A stretch of DNA of 64,000 nucleotides from positions 2,666,001 through 2,730,000 of the forward strand of contig CAWGLV010000001.1 in assembly GCA_963823495.1 (NCBI GenBank), given 5' to 3'. Shown piece by piece: positions 8,622-17,397 of this stretch. The translations under genes and the position numbers were made by a program. The DNA comes from DATDAH01 sp963823495 (GTDB lineage Bacteria; Actinomycetota; Acidimicrobiia; Acidimicrobiales; DATDAH01). Below the pieces are notes generated by a model, which saw only the letters and a list, made by a program, of their open reading frames with translations, was not told the DNA's origin and did no database searches. How positions within the stretch are numbered: position 1 is the first letter of the stretch; each line of letters opens with the position of its first letter.

Positions 8622-9685
8622 TACTCGAGCACCTGCTGGTGGGAGACCCGGAAGCCCCGGTCGTCCAGGGCGTCATGCAGCCGCTGGAGCTCGCCGGCCT
8701 CCACCACCAGGATCAGCACGCCGCGATCGCCCTCGCTGGAGTGGGCGATCTCGAGGTTGGCGATGTTGACGTCGATCTCGGTGGCCAGGGTCGTGACCTC
8801 GGCCAGGGCCCCCGGACGGTCGGGCACCACGACCCGGAGCTCGCCCAGCTCCGAGGGGCGACCGAAACGGGCGGGGAGGCTCGTCCGCGCCGCCCGAGCC
8901 TGGCCCAGGAGCGCCAGCAGTCGGGTCCGGTCGTTGTCGGCCACCACCTGCCGGACCTCACCGAGGCCCTCGATCAGCCGGTCCAGGACCACGACGATGG
9001 CCTCTCGGTTCTCGCCGCAGATGTCGGGCCAGATCCCGGGGTGGCCGGCCGCGACCCGGGTCATGTCCCGGAAGCCCCCGGCGGCGAGGCGCAGGAGGGC
9101 CCGATGCTCCTCGGCGGTGTCGTCGGCCAACCGCATCAGGGTCGCCGCGGTCAGGTGGGGCACGTGGGACACCTCGGCCACCAGGGCGTCGTGGCGGGCC
9201 GGGTCGAGGGCCACGACCTCGGCCCCGGTCTCCACGATGGCCGCCCGCACCGTGGCGTAGGCGGCATCGTCGGTCTGCGCCGTGGGGGTGAGCACCCACG
9301 TCGCCCCCTCGAAGAGGTCGGCGGTCGCCGCGGCGATGCCGTCCTGCTCGGAGCCCGCCATCGGGTGACCGCCGACGAACGCCGCGTGGGCGACGGCATC
9401 GACCACGGGGGCCTTGACGCTGCCCACGTCGGTCACGACCCGGTGGCCGGCGCCGAGGAGTCGTCGGGCCTCCGTGGCCACCGCGCCGACGGGAGTGGCC
9501 ACGATCGTCAGATCAGAGGCCGGGTCCTCCCCCACCTCGTCCAGGGCACCATGGGTGACCGCCTCCTCGGCCCGGGTCGGGTCGCGGTCGGTTCCGACCA
9601 CCTCCCAGCCCGCCTTGCGGAGGGAAAGCCCGATCGAACCGCCGATCAGCCCGGTGCCGACCAGCGTCGCCCGCCGTCGGCTCAC
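8621..9685 (-). CDS. tyrA: Prephenate dehydrogenase with C-terminal ACT domain
   Basis: 354 aa. The N-terminal NAD-binding motif is GTGLIGGSIGLSLRKAG. The central part has the TyrA stretch VTDVGSVK and GGHPMAGSE, and residues ~280-350 form an ACT domain (VPDRPGALAEV), the usual place for tyrosine feedback. It makes 4-hydroxyphenylpyruvate for tyrosine synthesis. The GTG start overlaps the aroH TGA (GTGA). Whether prephenate or arogenate is preferred cannot be read from the sequence. Confidence 0.94.
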   Translation of the reverse strand: MSRRRATLVGTGLIGGSIGLSLRKAGWEVVGTDRDPTRAEEAVTHGALDEVGEDPASDLTIVATPVGAVATEARRLLGAGHRVVTDVGSVKAPVVDAVAHAAFVGGHPMAGSEQDGIAAATADLFEGATWVLTPTAQTDDAAYATVRAAIVETGAEVVALDPARHDALVAEVSHVPHLTAATLMRLADDTAEEHRALLRLAAGGFRDMTRVAAGHPGIWPDICGENREAIVVVLDRLIEGLGEVRQVVADNDRTRLLALLGQARAARTSLPARFGRPSELGELRVVVPDRPGALAEVTTLATEIDVNIANLEIAHSSEGDRGVLILVVEAGELQRLHDALDDRGFRVSHQQVLE

Positions 9686-10044
9686 GTCGGCAGGTCGTCA
9701 CGGAGGTTCGCGGCTCCGTGCTGGTAGACGTGGTGGAGGTCGCCCCGGTCGCGGTTGGTCTCGAGGTGCAGCATCACCCGCACGCACCGCGGCGTCGCCC
9801 CCTCCACGTCGAGCTCCCGGGCACAGATCAGCGGCACGTCGCCCAGACCGAAGGTCCGGGCTGCGGTGGCCGGAAAGGCGCAGCGGATGTCGTCGGTGGC
9901 GGTGAAGATGATGCTGACCACGTCGTCGTGGTCGATGCCGTTGCGCTCGAAGAGCGCGGTGAGCAGCTCGACCATGCGCTCGGTGAGGTGCGTGACGTCG
10001 TCGACGTCGATCGTGGTGGCACCACGTAGGGCCCGCAGAGGCAT
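9682..10044 (-). CDS. aroH: Chorismate mutase, AroH class
   Basis: 120 aa, the size of the monofunctional Bacillus-type trimeric enzyme. N-terminal LRGATTI, RCAFPATAAR, CVRVMLHLET and HVYQHGAANLR match the active-site segments (Arg7, Arg90 and Tyr108 equivalents) of the family. It converts chorismate to prephenate, which the next gene's product (TyrA) uses, and the two genes overlap by 4 nt. Confidence 0.94.
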   Translation of the reverse strand: MPLRALRGATTIDVDDVTHLTERMVELLTALFERNGIDHDDVVSIIFTATDDIRCAFPATAARTFGLGDVPLICARELDVEGATPRCVRVMLHLETNRDRGDLHHVYQHGAANLRDDLPT

Positions 10045-10075
10045 CGCCCGGATCGTACCGGCGGCGCCATCGGCC

Positions 10076-10816
10076 CTAGGGTTCGGTTCCCCCGACCGCG
10101 GCGCGTTCCAGCGCCCGGATCTCCTCCTGGGTGAGGGGGCGCCACTCCCCCGGGGCCAGCGACCGGTCCGTCAACGGTCCGATGCGGGTCCGGACCAGGC
10201 GCAGCACCGTGGACCCGACCGCCTCGACCATGCGCCGGACCTGGCGGTTGCGGCCCTCGTGGATGGTGATGCGCAAGGTCCGGTCGTCCAGCGAGGCCAC
10301 CTTGGCCGGGGCCGTCAGGCCGTCCTCCAGGTCGATGCCCTCCCGGAGCCGGCGGAGGTCGCCCCGGGTCGGCAGGTGATCGACCTCGGCCAGATACTCC
10401 TTGTCCACGCCGAAGGACGGATGGGTGAGGCGGTGCGTCAGGGCGCCGTCGTTGGTCAGCAACAGCAGGCCCTCGGTCTCGTAGTCCAGGCGGCCGACCG
10501 GGAAGACCCGGGGTTCGTCGGGCACGAGGTCCAGCACGGTCCGGCGCCCCTCGGGGTCCGAAGCGGTGGTCACCACACCCGCGGGCTTGTGCAGGAGCCA
10601 GTGCACCAGGCCGGGAGCCACCCCGACCGGGACGCCGTCGACCTCGACCCGCGCGGTGGCGGCGTCGACCCGCTGCCCGAGGACCGCGACCTCGCCGGCA
10701 ACGGTGACCCGCCCGGCCGCGATCAGGTCGTCACAGACCCGACGGCTGCCGAAGCCCGCCCGGGCCAGGACCTTCTGCAGCCGTTCGCCCGGAACGGGCT
10801 CAGGCGTCGTGCTCAT
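10076..10816 (-). CDS. rluB: Pseudouridine synthase, RluB/RsuA family
   Basis: 246 aa from an ATG at 10816 that lies within the end of scpB; a GTG at 10831 is also possible. An N-terminal S4 RNA-binding domain (LQKVLARAGFGSRRVCDDLI) is followed by the catalytic domain with VGRLDYETEGLLLLTNDG, containing the catalytic Asp. The family modifies rRNA; scpB-adjacent members are usually RluB (23S U2605). The site is inferred from context, not from sequence. Confidence 0.92.
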   Translation of the reverse strand: MSTTPEPVPGERLQKVLARAGFGSRRVCDDLIAAGRVTVAGEVAVLGQRVDAATARVEVDGVPVGVAPGLVHWLLHKPAGVVTTASDPEGRRTVLDLVPDEPRVFPVGRLDYETEGLLLLTNDGALTHRLTHPSFGVDKEYLAEVDHLPTRGDLRRLREGIDLEDGLTAPAKVASLDDRTLRITIHEGRNRQVRRMVEAVGSTVLRLVRTRIGPLTDRSLAPGEWRPLTQEEIRALERAAVGGTEP

Positions 10817-11447
10817 CCTCGGACTCGTCACCTTCGGCCGGATCGACCCCCGGGGTGAGGTCCAGGTCCGGGACGATCACGTCCTCGTCCGGCAGGCGGA
10901 GGCCCTGCTCGAGGGCCTCGACCACCTCGGCCCCCGGCACGAACTCGCCCAGCGGCGGCAGGTCGCTCAGGGAGTCCAGGCCCATCCGTTCCAGGAAGGT
11001 CGGCGTCGTGCCGTACAGGACGGCCTGGCCCGGTCCGGGGTCCCGGGCCACCTCGGCCACGTACCCCCGCTGGACCAGCGTGCGCAGCACCCCGTCGGCG
11101 TCCACGCCGCGGATGGCCGACACCTGTACCCGGGAGACCGGTTGCTTGTAGGCCACGATGGCCAGCGTCTCCAGCGCCGCGCTCGACAGGCGGGTGGATT
11201 GCCCCTCCAACACGAAGCGCTCCACGTAGGCGGCCAGGTCCGGGTGACTGGCGAAGCGATAGCCACCCGCCACCCGCTGGAGCCGGAATCCCCGGTCCTC
11301 GGCCTCATAGCTGAGGGCCAGCTCCGAGCAGATCTCCTCGACCCGCTCGATCGAGAGCTCCAGGAGCTGGGCCAGCAGGCCGGGCTCGACCGGGGCCTCG
11401 GCCACCATGACGATGGCCTCGACGGCGCGGTGGACCTCCTCGGCCAC
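10800..11447 (-). CDS. scpB: Segregation and condensation protein B
   Basis: 215 aa. It has two winged-helix domains, with the conserved stretch LSSAALETLAIVAYKQPVSR and IRGVDADGVLRTLVQRG. ScpB bridges SMC heads with the ScpA kleisin. Translation starts at GTG 11447, one base after the scpA stop; ATG 11409 is an alternative. An acidic tail (DESEDEHDA) ends the protein. Confidence 0.94.
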   Translation of the reverse strand: MAEEVHRAVEAIVMVAEAPVEPGLLAQLLELSIERVEEICSELALSYEAEDRGFRLQRVAGGYRFASHPDLAAYVERFVLEGQSTRLSSAALETLAIVAYKQPVSRVQVSAIRGVDADGVLRTLVQRGYVAEVARDPGPGQAVLYGTTPTFLERMGLDSLSDLPPLGEFVPGAEVVEALEQGLRLPDEDVIVPDLDLTPGVDPAEGDESEDEHDA

Positions 11448-11448
11448 C

Positions 11449-12252
11449 TCAGCCCTCGTAGACGTCGATGGACTCGAGCACCTCGCCGCGGGTCGCCGAG
11501 TCGTCCTCGGCCCCGAGCCACACGACGTGGATGTCCCCGAACCGCCCCACCTGGTCCAGCTCCACCAGCCCGACCTTGAACAGCTCGAGGATCCCGAGGA
11601 ACCGCACCACGACCTCGATGCGCTCGACCAGCGAGCTGGTCAGCGCCCGGAAGGTGGTCCGTCCGCAGCGGGGCAGTTCGTCGACCAGCTCCTCGATGGC
11701 GTCCGCGACGTTGGCCTTGATGGCGGCCACGTGGAACAGGTCGACGCGGGGCTGGGGCCGGGTCAGGACCTTCACGTAGGCGCGGCGCAGATCGGCGGGC
11801 TCGACCCCGTCGAGCAGATCCGGGGCCAGGGAGACGAACTGCTCCTCGATGCCGGCCAGGCGGGGGTAGCTGCGGGAGCTGTCGCCGTGCAGGCGCCGGA
11901 GGACGACCGCCGCGTCCTTGAAGGTCTTGCACTCCAGGAGGCGGGACAGCAGCAGGTCCCGCTCCTCCCACAGGGCCAACTCGTCGTCGAGGTCGACGTC
12001 GTCGTCAAGGGGCAGCAGGCGCCGGGACTTGAGCTCGACGAGCGTGGAGGCGATCAGCAGGAACTCCGTCGCCATGTCCAGGTCGCAGTGCTCCATCCGG
12101 GCCAGCTCGGCCAGGTAGACGTCGACGATGTCGACCAGGCTGACCTCGTAGAGGTCGACCTCCTCGCGCAGGATGAGGTGCAGGAGCAGCTCGAAGGGTC
12201 CGTCGTAGACGGGCGTCGCCACCTCATAGGTCCCACTGGTGCCCACGGCCAC
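11449..12252 (-). CDS. scpA: Segregation and condensation protein A (kleisin)
   Basis: 267 aa. The N-terminal TPVYDGPFELLLHLILREEVDLYEV is typical ScpA. The C-terminal segment (VVRFLGILELFKVGLV) matches the winged-helix end that binds the SMC cap. It forms the SMC-ScpAB complex with ScpB. I choose GTG 12252 because a TATCCT box lies 7 nt upstream, consistent with a leaderless start. It is the first gene of the long minus-strand run down to 5606 and is divergent from trpS. Confidence 0.92.
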   Translation of the reverse strand: MAVGTSGTYEVATPVYDGPFELLLHLILREEVDLYEVSLVDIVDVYLAELARMEHCDLDMATEFLLIASTLVELKSRRLLPLDDDVDLDDELALWEERDLLLSRLLECKTFKDAAVVLRRLHGDSSRSYPRLAGIEEQFVSLAPDLLDGVEPADLRRAYVKVLTRPQPRVDLFHVAAIKANVADAIEELVDELPRCGRTTFRALTSSLVERIEVVVRFLGILELFKVGLVELDQVGRFGDIHVVWLGAEDDSATRGEVLESIDVYEG

Positions 12253-12259
12253 GAGGGCG

Positions 12260-12265
12260 AGGATA
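12260..12265 (-). promoter_or_regulatory. -10 hexamer TATCCT for scpA
   Basis: TATCCT is separated from the scpA GTG (12252) by exactly 7 nt. It would drive the scpAB-rluB-aromatic operon as a leaderless transcript. Confidence 0.5.
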
Positions 12266-12347
12266 CGGCTGGGGTGCCGGACCGGCGCGGACCCTGTGTC
12301 TCCCGCTCCGGCCGCGGGCGGCGGGCCGCTCGGGGCCCGCTCCGCTC

Positions 12348-12353
12348 TATGTT
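12348..12353 (+). promoter_or_regulatory. -10 hexamer TATGTT for trpS
   Basis: TATGTT lies 7 nt before the GTG at 12361, mirroring the divergent scpA promoter about 85 bp away. The ATG at 12349 that would lengthen TrpS by four residues lies inside this hexamer, which argues against it as the start. Confidence 0.5.
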
Positions 12354-12360
12354 GAGGTTC

Positions 12361-13344
12361 GTGCCCCGCGTCTTCTCCGGAATCAAGCCCACGGGCGAGG
12401 TCCACCTCGGCAACCTGTTGGGGGCCCTCCGCAACTGGGTGGCTGACCAGGACACCCACGACTGCGTGTACTGCGTCGTGGACCTCCACACGCTCACCGT
12501 CCCCCAGGACCCGGTCGCGCTCGGTGCCGCGTCGCTGTCCCTGGCCCAGAAGCTGATCGCGGTGGGCCTCGATCCCGATCGCTGCACCCTCTTCGTGCAG
12601 AGCCACGTCCACGAGCACGCCGAACTGGCCTGGATCATGGAGTGCACGGTGTCCTACGGCGAGCTCAGCCGAATGACCCAGTTCAAGGACAAGTCGGGCC
12701 GGGCCGACTTCGTGTCCGGCGGACTGTTCACCTATCCCGCGCTCATGGCGGCCGACATCCTCCTCTATGACACCGACCGGGTCCCGGTGGGCGACGACCA
12801 ACGCCAGCACCTCGAGGTCACCCGGGACATCGCCAACCGGTTCAACTCCCGCTACGGCGAGACCTTCGTGGTGCCGGAGGCCTACATCCCGACGGCCGGG
12901 GCCCGGGTCATGGACCTCCAACGCCCCACCGAGAAGATGTCCAAGTCCGAGGACTCCCCTCAGGGGACCATCGACCTCCTCGATGACCCGAAGGTGGTCG
13001 AGAAGAAGATCAAGCGGGCGGTGACCGACTCGGGCGGAGACGTGACCTATGACCCCGAGAACCGGCCGGGAGTGACCAACCTGCTGTCCATCCTCGGTGC
13101 CGCCACCGGCCGGGACCCCCGGGTCGTGGCGGAGGGCTACACCCGGTTCGGACCGCTGAAGGCCGATGCCGCGGCGGCACTCGTCGAGCTCCTGACGCCG
13201 ATCCAGACCCGCTACCGGGAGCTCGAGGCCGATCCCGGCGCCACCCGTGGGCTGCTGGCCCAGGGCGCCGACAAGGCCCGGGCCAAGGCCGCCGAGGTCC
13301 TCGGCCGGGCCCGCACCGGCCTGGGCCTCCTACCGCCGGTCTGA
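12361..13344 (+). CDS. trpS: Tryptophanyl-tRNA synthetase
   Basis: 327 aa. Class I synthetase: PRVFSGIKPTGEVHLGNLLGA contains the HIGH-type motif (HLGN), DQRQHLEV the tRNA-Trp/ATP contact region, and EKMSKS the KMSKS loop near residue 198. It charges tRNA-Trp with tryptophan. The start at GTG 12361 gives the canonical short N-terminus; ATG 12349 is an in-frame alternative. The stop is 2 bp from that of the convergent HD gene. Confidence 0.96.
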   Translation: MPRVFSGIKPTGEVHLGNLLGALRNWVADQDTHDCVYCVVDLHTLTVPQDPVALGAASLSLAQKLIAVGLDPDRCTLFVQSHVHEHAELAWIMECTVSYGELSRMTQFKDKSGRADFVSGGLFTYPALMAADILLYDTDRVPVGDDQRQHLEVTRDIANRFNSRYGETFVVPEAYIPTAGARVMDLQRPTEKMSKSEDSPQGTIDLLDDPKVVEKKIKRAVTDSGGDVTYDPENRPGVTNLLSILGAATGRDPRVVAEGYTRFGPLKADAAAALVELLTPIQTRYRELEADPGATRGLLAQGADKARAKAAEVLGRARTGLGLLPPV

Positions 13345-13346
13345 GG

Positions 13347-13868
13347 TCAACTCGCGTCGTCGGCGGACTGCAGGGCCCGGCCCAGGTCGACCGGCACGGT
13401 CCAGTCCTCCTCGGGCAGGTGGTGCTCGCGGGACCAGGCCACGACGAGATCGTCGCTGCCCGCCATCTTCAGCAGGTCGACCCCGAGCTCCGGATAGAGC
13501 ACGTACTGGCCCACCCGACGGGTGAAGCCCTTCGTCTGCACCCATTGGTGGGCGGTCTCCGCCCCGGCGACCATCTCCGAGAGCGTGGCCACGACGCGAC
13601 CGAAGGGGCCGAGGTCCGGGATCGTCTTGCCGACGTCGTGCAGCAGGGCCGCAGCCAGCACGGGGCGGGTGGCCCGCTCCCCCAGGTCGGACTCGACCCG
13701 GCGGGCCACCGCGACCGAATGCCGCCGGTCGACCCGACCCAGGCGCGACCAGAGCTCCTGCTCCGTCTCGCTCAACTGCCCCCGCGCCCACGCGTCGTCC
13801 GCGGCCTCCGGACCGATCGGCAACAGGCTGGCGAAGAACCGCCGCACCAGGTGCAGCCGGCGCGACAC
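13347..13868 (-). CDS. HD-domain hydrolase of unknown substrate
   Basis: 173 aa from a GTG at 13868, just after the stop of the dksA-like gene. It has an HD domain with DRRHSVAVARRV, LLHDVGK (metal-binding His-Asp) and WSREHHLPEE. A longer frame to 13973 overlaps the dksA-like gene with no similarity and is rejected. The protein resembles the stand-alone HD proteins of actinobacteria. The function is not known. Confidence 0.8.
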   Translation of the reverse strand: MSRRLHLVRRFFASLLPIGPEAADDAWARGQLSETEQELWSRLGRVDRRHSVAVARRVESDLGERATRPVLAAALLHDVGKTIPDLGPFGRVVATLSEMVAGAETAHQWVQTKGFTRRVGQYVLYPELGVDLLKMAGSDDLVVAWSREHHLPEEDWTVPVDLGRALQSADDAS

Positions 13869-13872
13869 CCGA

Positions 13873-14184
13873 TCAGGCGTGGTCGATGCAGAACCGACTG
13901 GCGGGCATGGCCTCCAGGCGGGCCGCCGGGATGGTCTCCTGACAGCGCTCGCAGAGCCCGTAGGTGCCGTCATCCAGCTTCACGAGGGCATGCTCGACGG
14001 CGTCGAGCTGCTCCTGGAGCGACGAAGCGAGGGCGTGGGCCTCCCCCTGCTCGGCCGCCACCTGCCCGGAGTCGGCGAAGTTCTCGTCGAAATCCCCGCC
14101 GTCGAGCTCGCTGAGCTGCTCGGTGAGCTGCGTTCGCTCCTCCTCCAGGGAGGCGCGGACGGTCGACTCGTCAACATCGGCCAT
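13873..14184 (-). CDS. DksA/TraR-type zinc-finger protein
   Basis: 103 aa. An N-terminal coiled-coil region (residues ~5-65, rich in Glu/Leu) is followed by a zinc finger GLCERCQETIPAARLEAMP...FCIDH. The first three ligands are Cys; the fourth position is His (CIDH), so the finger is C3H rather than the classical C4. DksA/TraR proteins bind the RNA polymerase secondary channel, and actinobacterial homologues may act with or without ppGpp. TAGGGT lies 6 nt before the ATG. Confidence 0.88.
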   Translation of the reverse strand: MADVDESTVRASLEEERTQLTEQLSELDGGDFDENFADSGQVAAEQGEAHALASSLQEQLDAVEHALVKLDDGTYGLCERCQETIPAARLEAMPASRFCIDHA

Positions 14185-14190
14185 GACCAG

Positions 14191-14196
14191 ACCCTA
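14191..14196 (-). promoter_or_regulatory. -10-like hexamer TAGGGT before dksA-like gene
   Basis: TAGGGT (its TAG is the xerD stop codon) lies 6 nt before the ATG at 14184. It suggests a leaderless internal promoter inside the pyrG operon. Confidence 0.35.
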
Positions 14197-15129
14197 CCCG
14201 AGGGCAGGGCCCTTGGCGCGGGGATGGGCCGCCGCGTAGGCGGCGAAGAGACGGTCCACCGAGACACCCGTGTACACCTGCGTCGTGCTGATCGAGGCGT
14301 GGCCCAGCAGCTCCTGGACCGCCCGGATGTCGGCACCGTGGTCCAGCATGTGGGTCGCGCAGCTGTGGCGCAGGGCATGGGGACTGAGCTTCCGTTGCAG
14401 GCCCGCTCGTCGGCCGTGGCCGGCCACGATGCCCCAGGCGCCCTGGCGGGTCAGTCGACCGCCGCGCTGGTTCAGGAAGACCGCCTCCTCGTCGCCCCGC
14501 CGGGCCCAACGGGCCGGGGCCATGGCCGGTCGGCCCGCCGGACCGAGCCAGTCGACCAGCGCCTCACGGGCCAGGCGCCCCAGGGGGATGACCCGCTCCT
14601 TGCTGCCCTTCCCCAGCACCCGGACGAGGCCGTCGCCGAGGTCGACGTCACCCAGCGACAGCCCCACCAGCTCGGCGATGCGCATCCCGGTGCCGTAGAG
14701 CACCTCGAGGATGGCCCGGTCACGGCGGCTGACCGGATCGGTGCCGGCGATGGACAACAACGCCTCGACCTCGGCCTCCGAGAGACCCTTGGGCAGGCCC
14801 CGGGGGACGCTCGGGGGCTCCACGTCGGCCGCAGGGTCCGCCGGTAGCAGGCCCTCGGCGGCACAGAACGAGTGCAGGGAGCGGACGGCCACGACCGCCC
14901 GCGCGACGGTGGCCGGCGCCCGGCCGTCGTCCCGCAGCGCGCCGACATAGGCCTCCAGGTCGGCCGGCGTGGCCGCCGCCAGTTCCACGCCTCGACCCTG
15001 CAGCCAGTTCCAGTAGCCGCGGAGGTCTCGGCGGTACGCCGAGAGGGTGTTGACCGAGCGCCCCTTCTCGGTCACGAGCCAGGTCAGGTACTCCTCCATC
15101 GCGAGGGGCAGGACCGCGGTCGTGGTCAC
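14194..15129 (-). CDS. xerD: Site-specific tyrosine recombinase XerD
   Basis: 311 aa. A SAM-like N-terminal core-binding domain (YLTWLVTEKGRSVNTLSAYRRDL) precedes the catalytic domain with the Arg in GTGMRIAELVGL, HALRHSCATHML (HXXR), LLGHASISTTQVYT (His and the nucleophile Tyr). With XerC it resolves chromosome dimers at dif. XerD is favoured over XerC by the pyrG-nudix neighbourhood common in Gram-positives. The start overlaps the nudix TGA (GTGA). Confidence 0.92.
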   Translation of the reverse strand: MTTTAVLPLAMEEYLTWLVTEKGRSVNTLSAYRRDLRGYWNWLQGRGVELAAATPADLEAYVGALRDDGRAPATVARAVVAVRSLHSFCAAEGLLPADPAADVEPPSVPRGLPKGLSEAEVEALLSIAGTDPVSRRDRAILEVLYGTGMRIAELVGLSLGDVDLGDGLVRVLGKGSKERVIPLGRLAREALVDWLGPAGRPAMAPARWARRGDEEAVFLNQRGGRLTRQGAWGIVAGHGRRAGLQRKLSPHALRHSCATHMLDHGADIRAVQELLGHASISTTQVYTGVSVDRLFAAYAAAHPRAKGPALG

Positions 15130-15662
15130 CCCAGGTGCTCCCGGGCCAGCAGGAGTCCGATGACGGTCTTCGCGTCGACCAGCTCGCGGGCGGCGATCAG
15201 CGCCGGGACCTCGTCGAGCCCGATCCGCTCGAGGCTCAGGTGCTGTTCCTCCTCGCCCTGGAGGTCGTTGGGCACCGGGGTCAGCTCGGTGCCCAGGAAC
15301 ACGTGCGAGAGCTCGTCGCTGAAGCCGATCGAGTTGTAGAACTCGGCGAGCTTCACCAGCCGACCCGCGGCCAGACCGACCTCTTCGGCCAGCTCGCGGT
15401 GGGCGGTGACCTCAGGGGGTTCCCCCGCCACGTCCCGCTTGCCGGCCGGGATCTCGAGCACCTCGGCATCGACCGCGGCCCGGTACTGGCGCACCAGGAC
15501 CACCTCGTCGCCGTCGACGGGCACCACCGAGACCGCGCCGGGATGGTGGACCAGGTCGCGATGGAACTCGGCGCCCGAGGGCGAGAGGAAGGTTCCCTCC
15601 GCGACCGAGATGACCGCCCCCGACCAGATCTCCCGCTCGCCCCGCTTGGTGAACGGGCTCAC
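15126..15662 (-). CDS. NUDIX hydrolase, ADP-ribose pyrophosphatase type
   Basis: 178 aa. The Nudix box is complete: GKRDVAGEPPEVTAHRELAEEVGL spans the pattern GX5EX7REXXEEXG with its metal-binding Glu residues. The upstream VRQYRAAVDAEVLEIPAG is typical of ADP-ribose pyrophosphatases. It probably hydrolyses ADP-ribose to AMP and ribose-5-phosphate. It starts at GTG 15662, 2 nt after pyrG, and is coupled to xerD. Confidence 0.9.
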   Translation of the reverse strand: MSPFTKRGEREIWSGAVISVAEGTFLSPSGAEFHRDLVHHPGAVSVVPVDGDEVVLVRQYRAAVDAEVLEIPAGKRDVAGEPPEVTAHRELAEEVGLAAGRLVKLAEFYNSIGFSDELSHVFLGTELTPVPNDLQGEEEQHLSLERIGLDEVPALIAARELVDAKTVIGLLLAREHLG

Positions 15663-15664
15663 GA

Positions 15665-17326
15665 TCAGCCCGCAGGCTGGGAAGCACCGTGGGTGACGGG
15701 CTCGGGCTCGAAGAGGTGCGGCCGGCGCCCCTCGGAGCGATCGAGCGCCGCCGCCACGAACCCATCGAAGAGCGGGGCCGGCCGGTTCGGTCGGCTCTTG
15801 AGCTCGGGGTGGGCCTGGGTGGCGACCCAGAACGGGTGACCGGGCAGCTCGATGAACTCGACGAGTCGACCGTCGGGGGACTCGCCCGAACAGCGAAGGC
15901 CCCCCTCTTCGAACCGGGTGCGGTACCGGGGGTTGAACTCATAGCGGTGGCGGTGGCGCTCGGACACGACGTCCTTGCCGTAGGCCCGGGCCACCTGGGA
16001 ACCGGCGACCAACTCGGCCACGTAGGCCCCCAGTCGCATCGTGCCTCCCAGGTCGGTGATCTCCCGCTGGGCATCCATCAGGTCGATCACGGCGTGGGGT
16101 GTGGCGGCGTCGAACTCACTGGAGTTGGCCCCCTCGAGGCCCAACACGTCCCGGGCGTACTCGATGACCATGGTGTGCAGGCCGAGGCACAGGCCCAGGC
16201 AGGGCACACCCTCCTCGCGCGCGTAGCGGGCCGCGGCGATCTTGCCCTCGATGCCCCGCTCGCCGAAGCCCCCGGGGATGACGACGCCGTCGAGGTCCTT
16301 CAGCCTCCCGGCGCCGAGCAGGCCCTCGACCTCCTCGGCGGAGATCAGCTCGATGTCGACCTTGGCGCCATGGGCGAAGCCGGCGTGGTTGAGCGACTCG
16401 ATCACCGACAGGTAGGCGTCGGGCAGACTCGTGTACTTGCCCACGATCCCGACCTTCGCGGGCCGGTCGGCGGCGTGCACCCGGTCGACCAGCGCCTCCC
16501 ACTCGGTGAGGTCCACCTGTCGGTCGTCCAGCTTGAGGATCTGACAGACCACGGTGTCCATGCCCTCCTCGTGGAGGACCAGCGGGATGTCGTACAGGCT
16601 GTCGGCGTCGGCCGCGTTGACCACGGCCCGCACCTCCACGTCACAGAGGTTGGAGATCTTCCGCTTGAGCTCGGTGGAGATCTCATCTGAGCTCCGGCAG
16701 ACGATGACGTCGGGCTGGATGCCCCGACTGCGCAGTTCGGTGACCGAGTGCTGCGTGGGCTTGGTCTTCTGCTCGCCGGCCGGGCCGATCAGGGGGACGA
16801 GCGTGAGGTGGACATAGCAGACGTTCTCCCGACCGACGTCGAGGCGGAACTGCCGTATGGCCTCGAGGAACGGGAGGATCTCGATGTCGCCCACCGTGCC
16901 GCCGACCTCGGTGATGACCACGTCCACGTCATCGGTGGCGAGGACCTTGATCCGGCGCTTGATCTCGTCGGTGATGTGGGGGATGACCTGCACCGTCTTG
17001 CCCAGGTAGTCACCGCGACGCTCGGCGGCCAGCACCGACTGGTAGATCGACCCGGTGGTGGCGTTGGAGTCCCGGGTCAGGCTCTCGTCGATGAATCGCT
17101 CGTAGTGGCCCAGATCGAGGTCGGTCTCACCCCCGTCGTCGGTGACGTAGACCTCGCCGTGCTCGAAGGGGTTCAGGGTCCCCGGATCCACGTTGATGTA
17201 GGGGTCGAGCTTCTGGATCGTCACCCGGAGGCCTCGGGACTTCAAGAGTCGACCGAGGGATGCGGCGGTGATCCCCTTGCCCAACGAACTGGCCACGCCT
17301 CCCGTTACGAACACATGCTTCGTCAC
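15665..17326 (-). CDS. pyrG: CTP synthase
   Basis: 553 aa. The N-terminal amidoligase domain starts KHVFVTGGVASSLGKG. The C-terminal class I glutamine amidotransferase has the nucleophile Cys in CLGLCLGLH and His/Glu in QAHPELKSRP. It makes CTP from UTP and glutamine. Translation starts at GTG 17326. On the minus strand an overlapping TACCGT box lies 9-10 nt upstream. It is the first gene of the pyrG-nudix-xerD group. Confidence 0.97.
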   Translation of the reverse strand: MTKHVFVTGGVASSLGKGITAASLGRLLKSRGLRVTIQKLDPYINVDPGTLNPFEHGEVYVTDDGGETDLDLGHYERFIDESLTRDSNATTGSIYQSVLAAERRGDYLGKTVQVIPHITDEIKRRIKVLATDDVDVVITEVGGTVGDIEILPFLEAIRQFRLDVGRENVCYVHLTLVPLIGPAGEQKTKPTQHSVTELRSRGIQPDVIVCRSSDEISTELKRKISNLCDVEVRAVVNAADADSLYDIPLVLHEEGMDTVVCQILKLDDRQVDLTEWEALVDRVHAADRPAKVGIVGKYTSLPDAYLSVIESLNHAGFAHGAKVDIELISAEEVEGLLGAGRLKDLDGVVIPGGFGERGIEGKIAAARYAREEGVPCLGLCLGLHTMVIEYARDVLGLEGANSSEFDAATPHAVIDLMDAQREITDLGGTMRLGAYVAELVAGSQVARAYGKDVVSERHRHRYEFNPRYRTRFEEGGLRCSGESPDGRLVEFIELPGHPFWVATQAHPELKSRPNRPAPLFDGFVAAALDRSEGRRPHLFEPEPVTHGASQPAG

Positions 17327-17397
17327 GGGAGATGAACGGTAGCATCGCCCGGCCGGGACCGGGCGGACCCCGCTCGCCGAGTCCCGATCGCCACCCC

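Noticed and set aside
12296..12345. GC-rich palindromes between scpA and trpS
   Set aside because: Short stems such as GCGGGC/GCCCGC are expected by chance in this composition and do not form a clear terminator between divergent genes.
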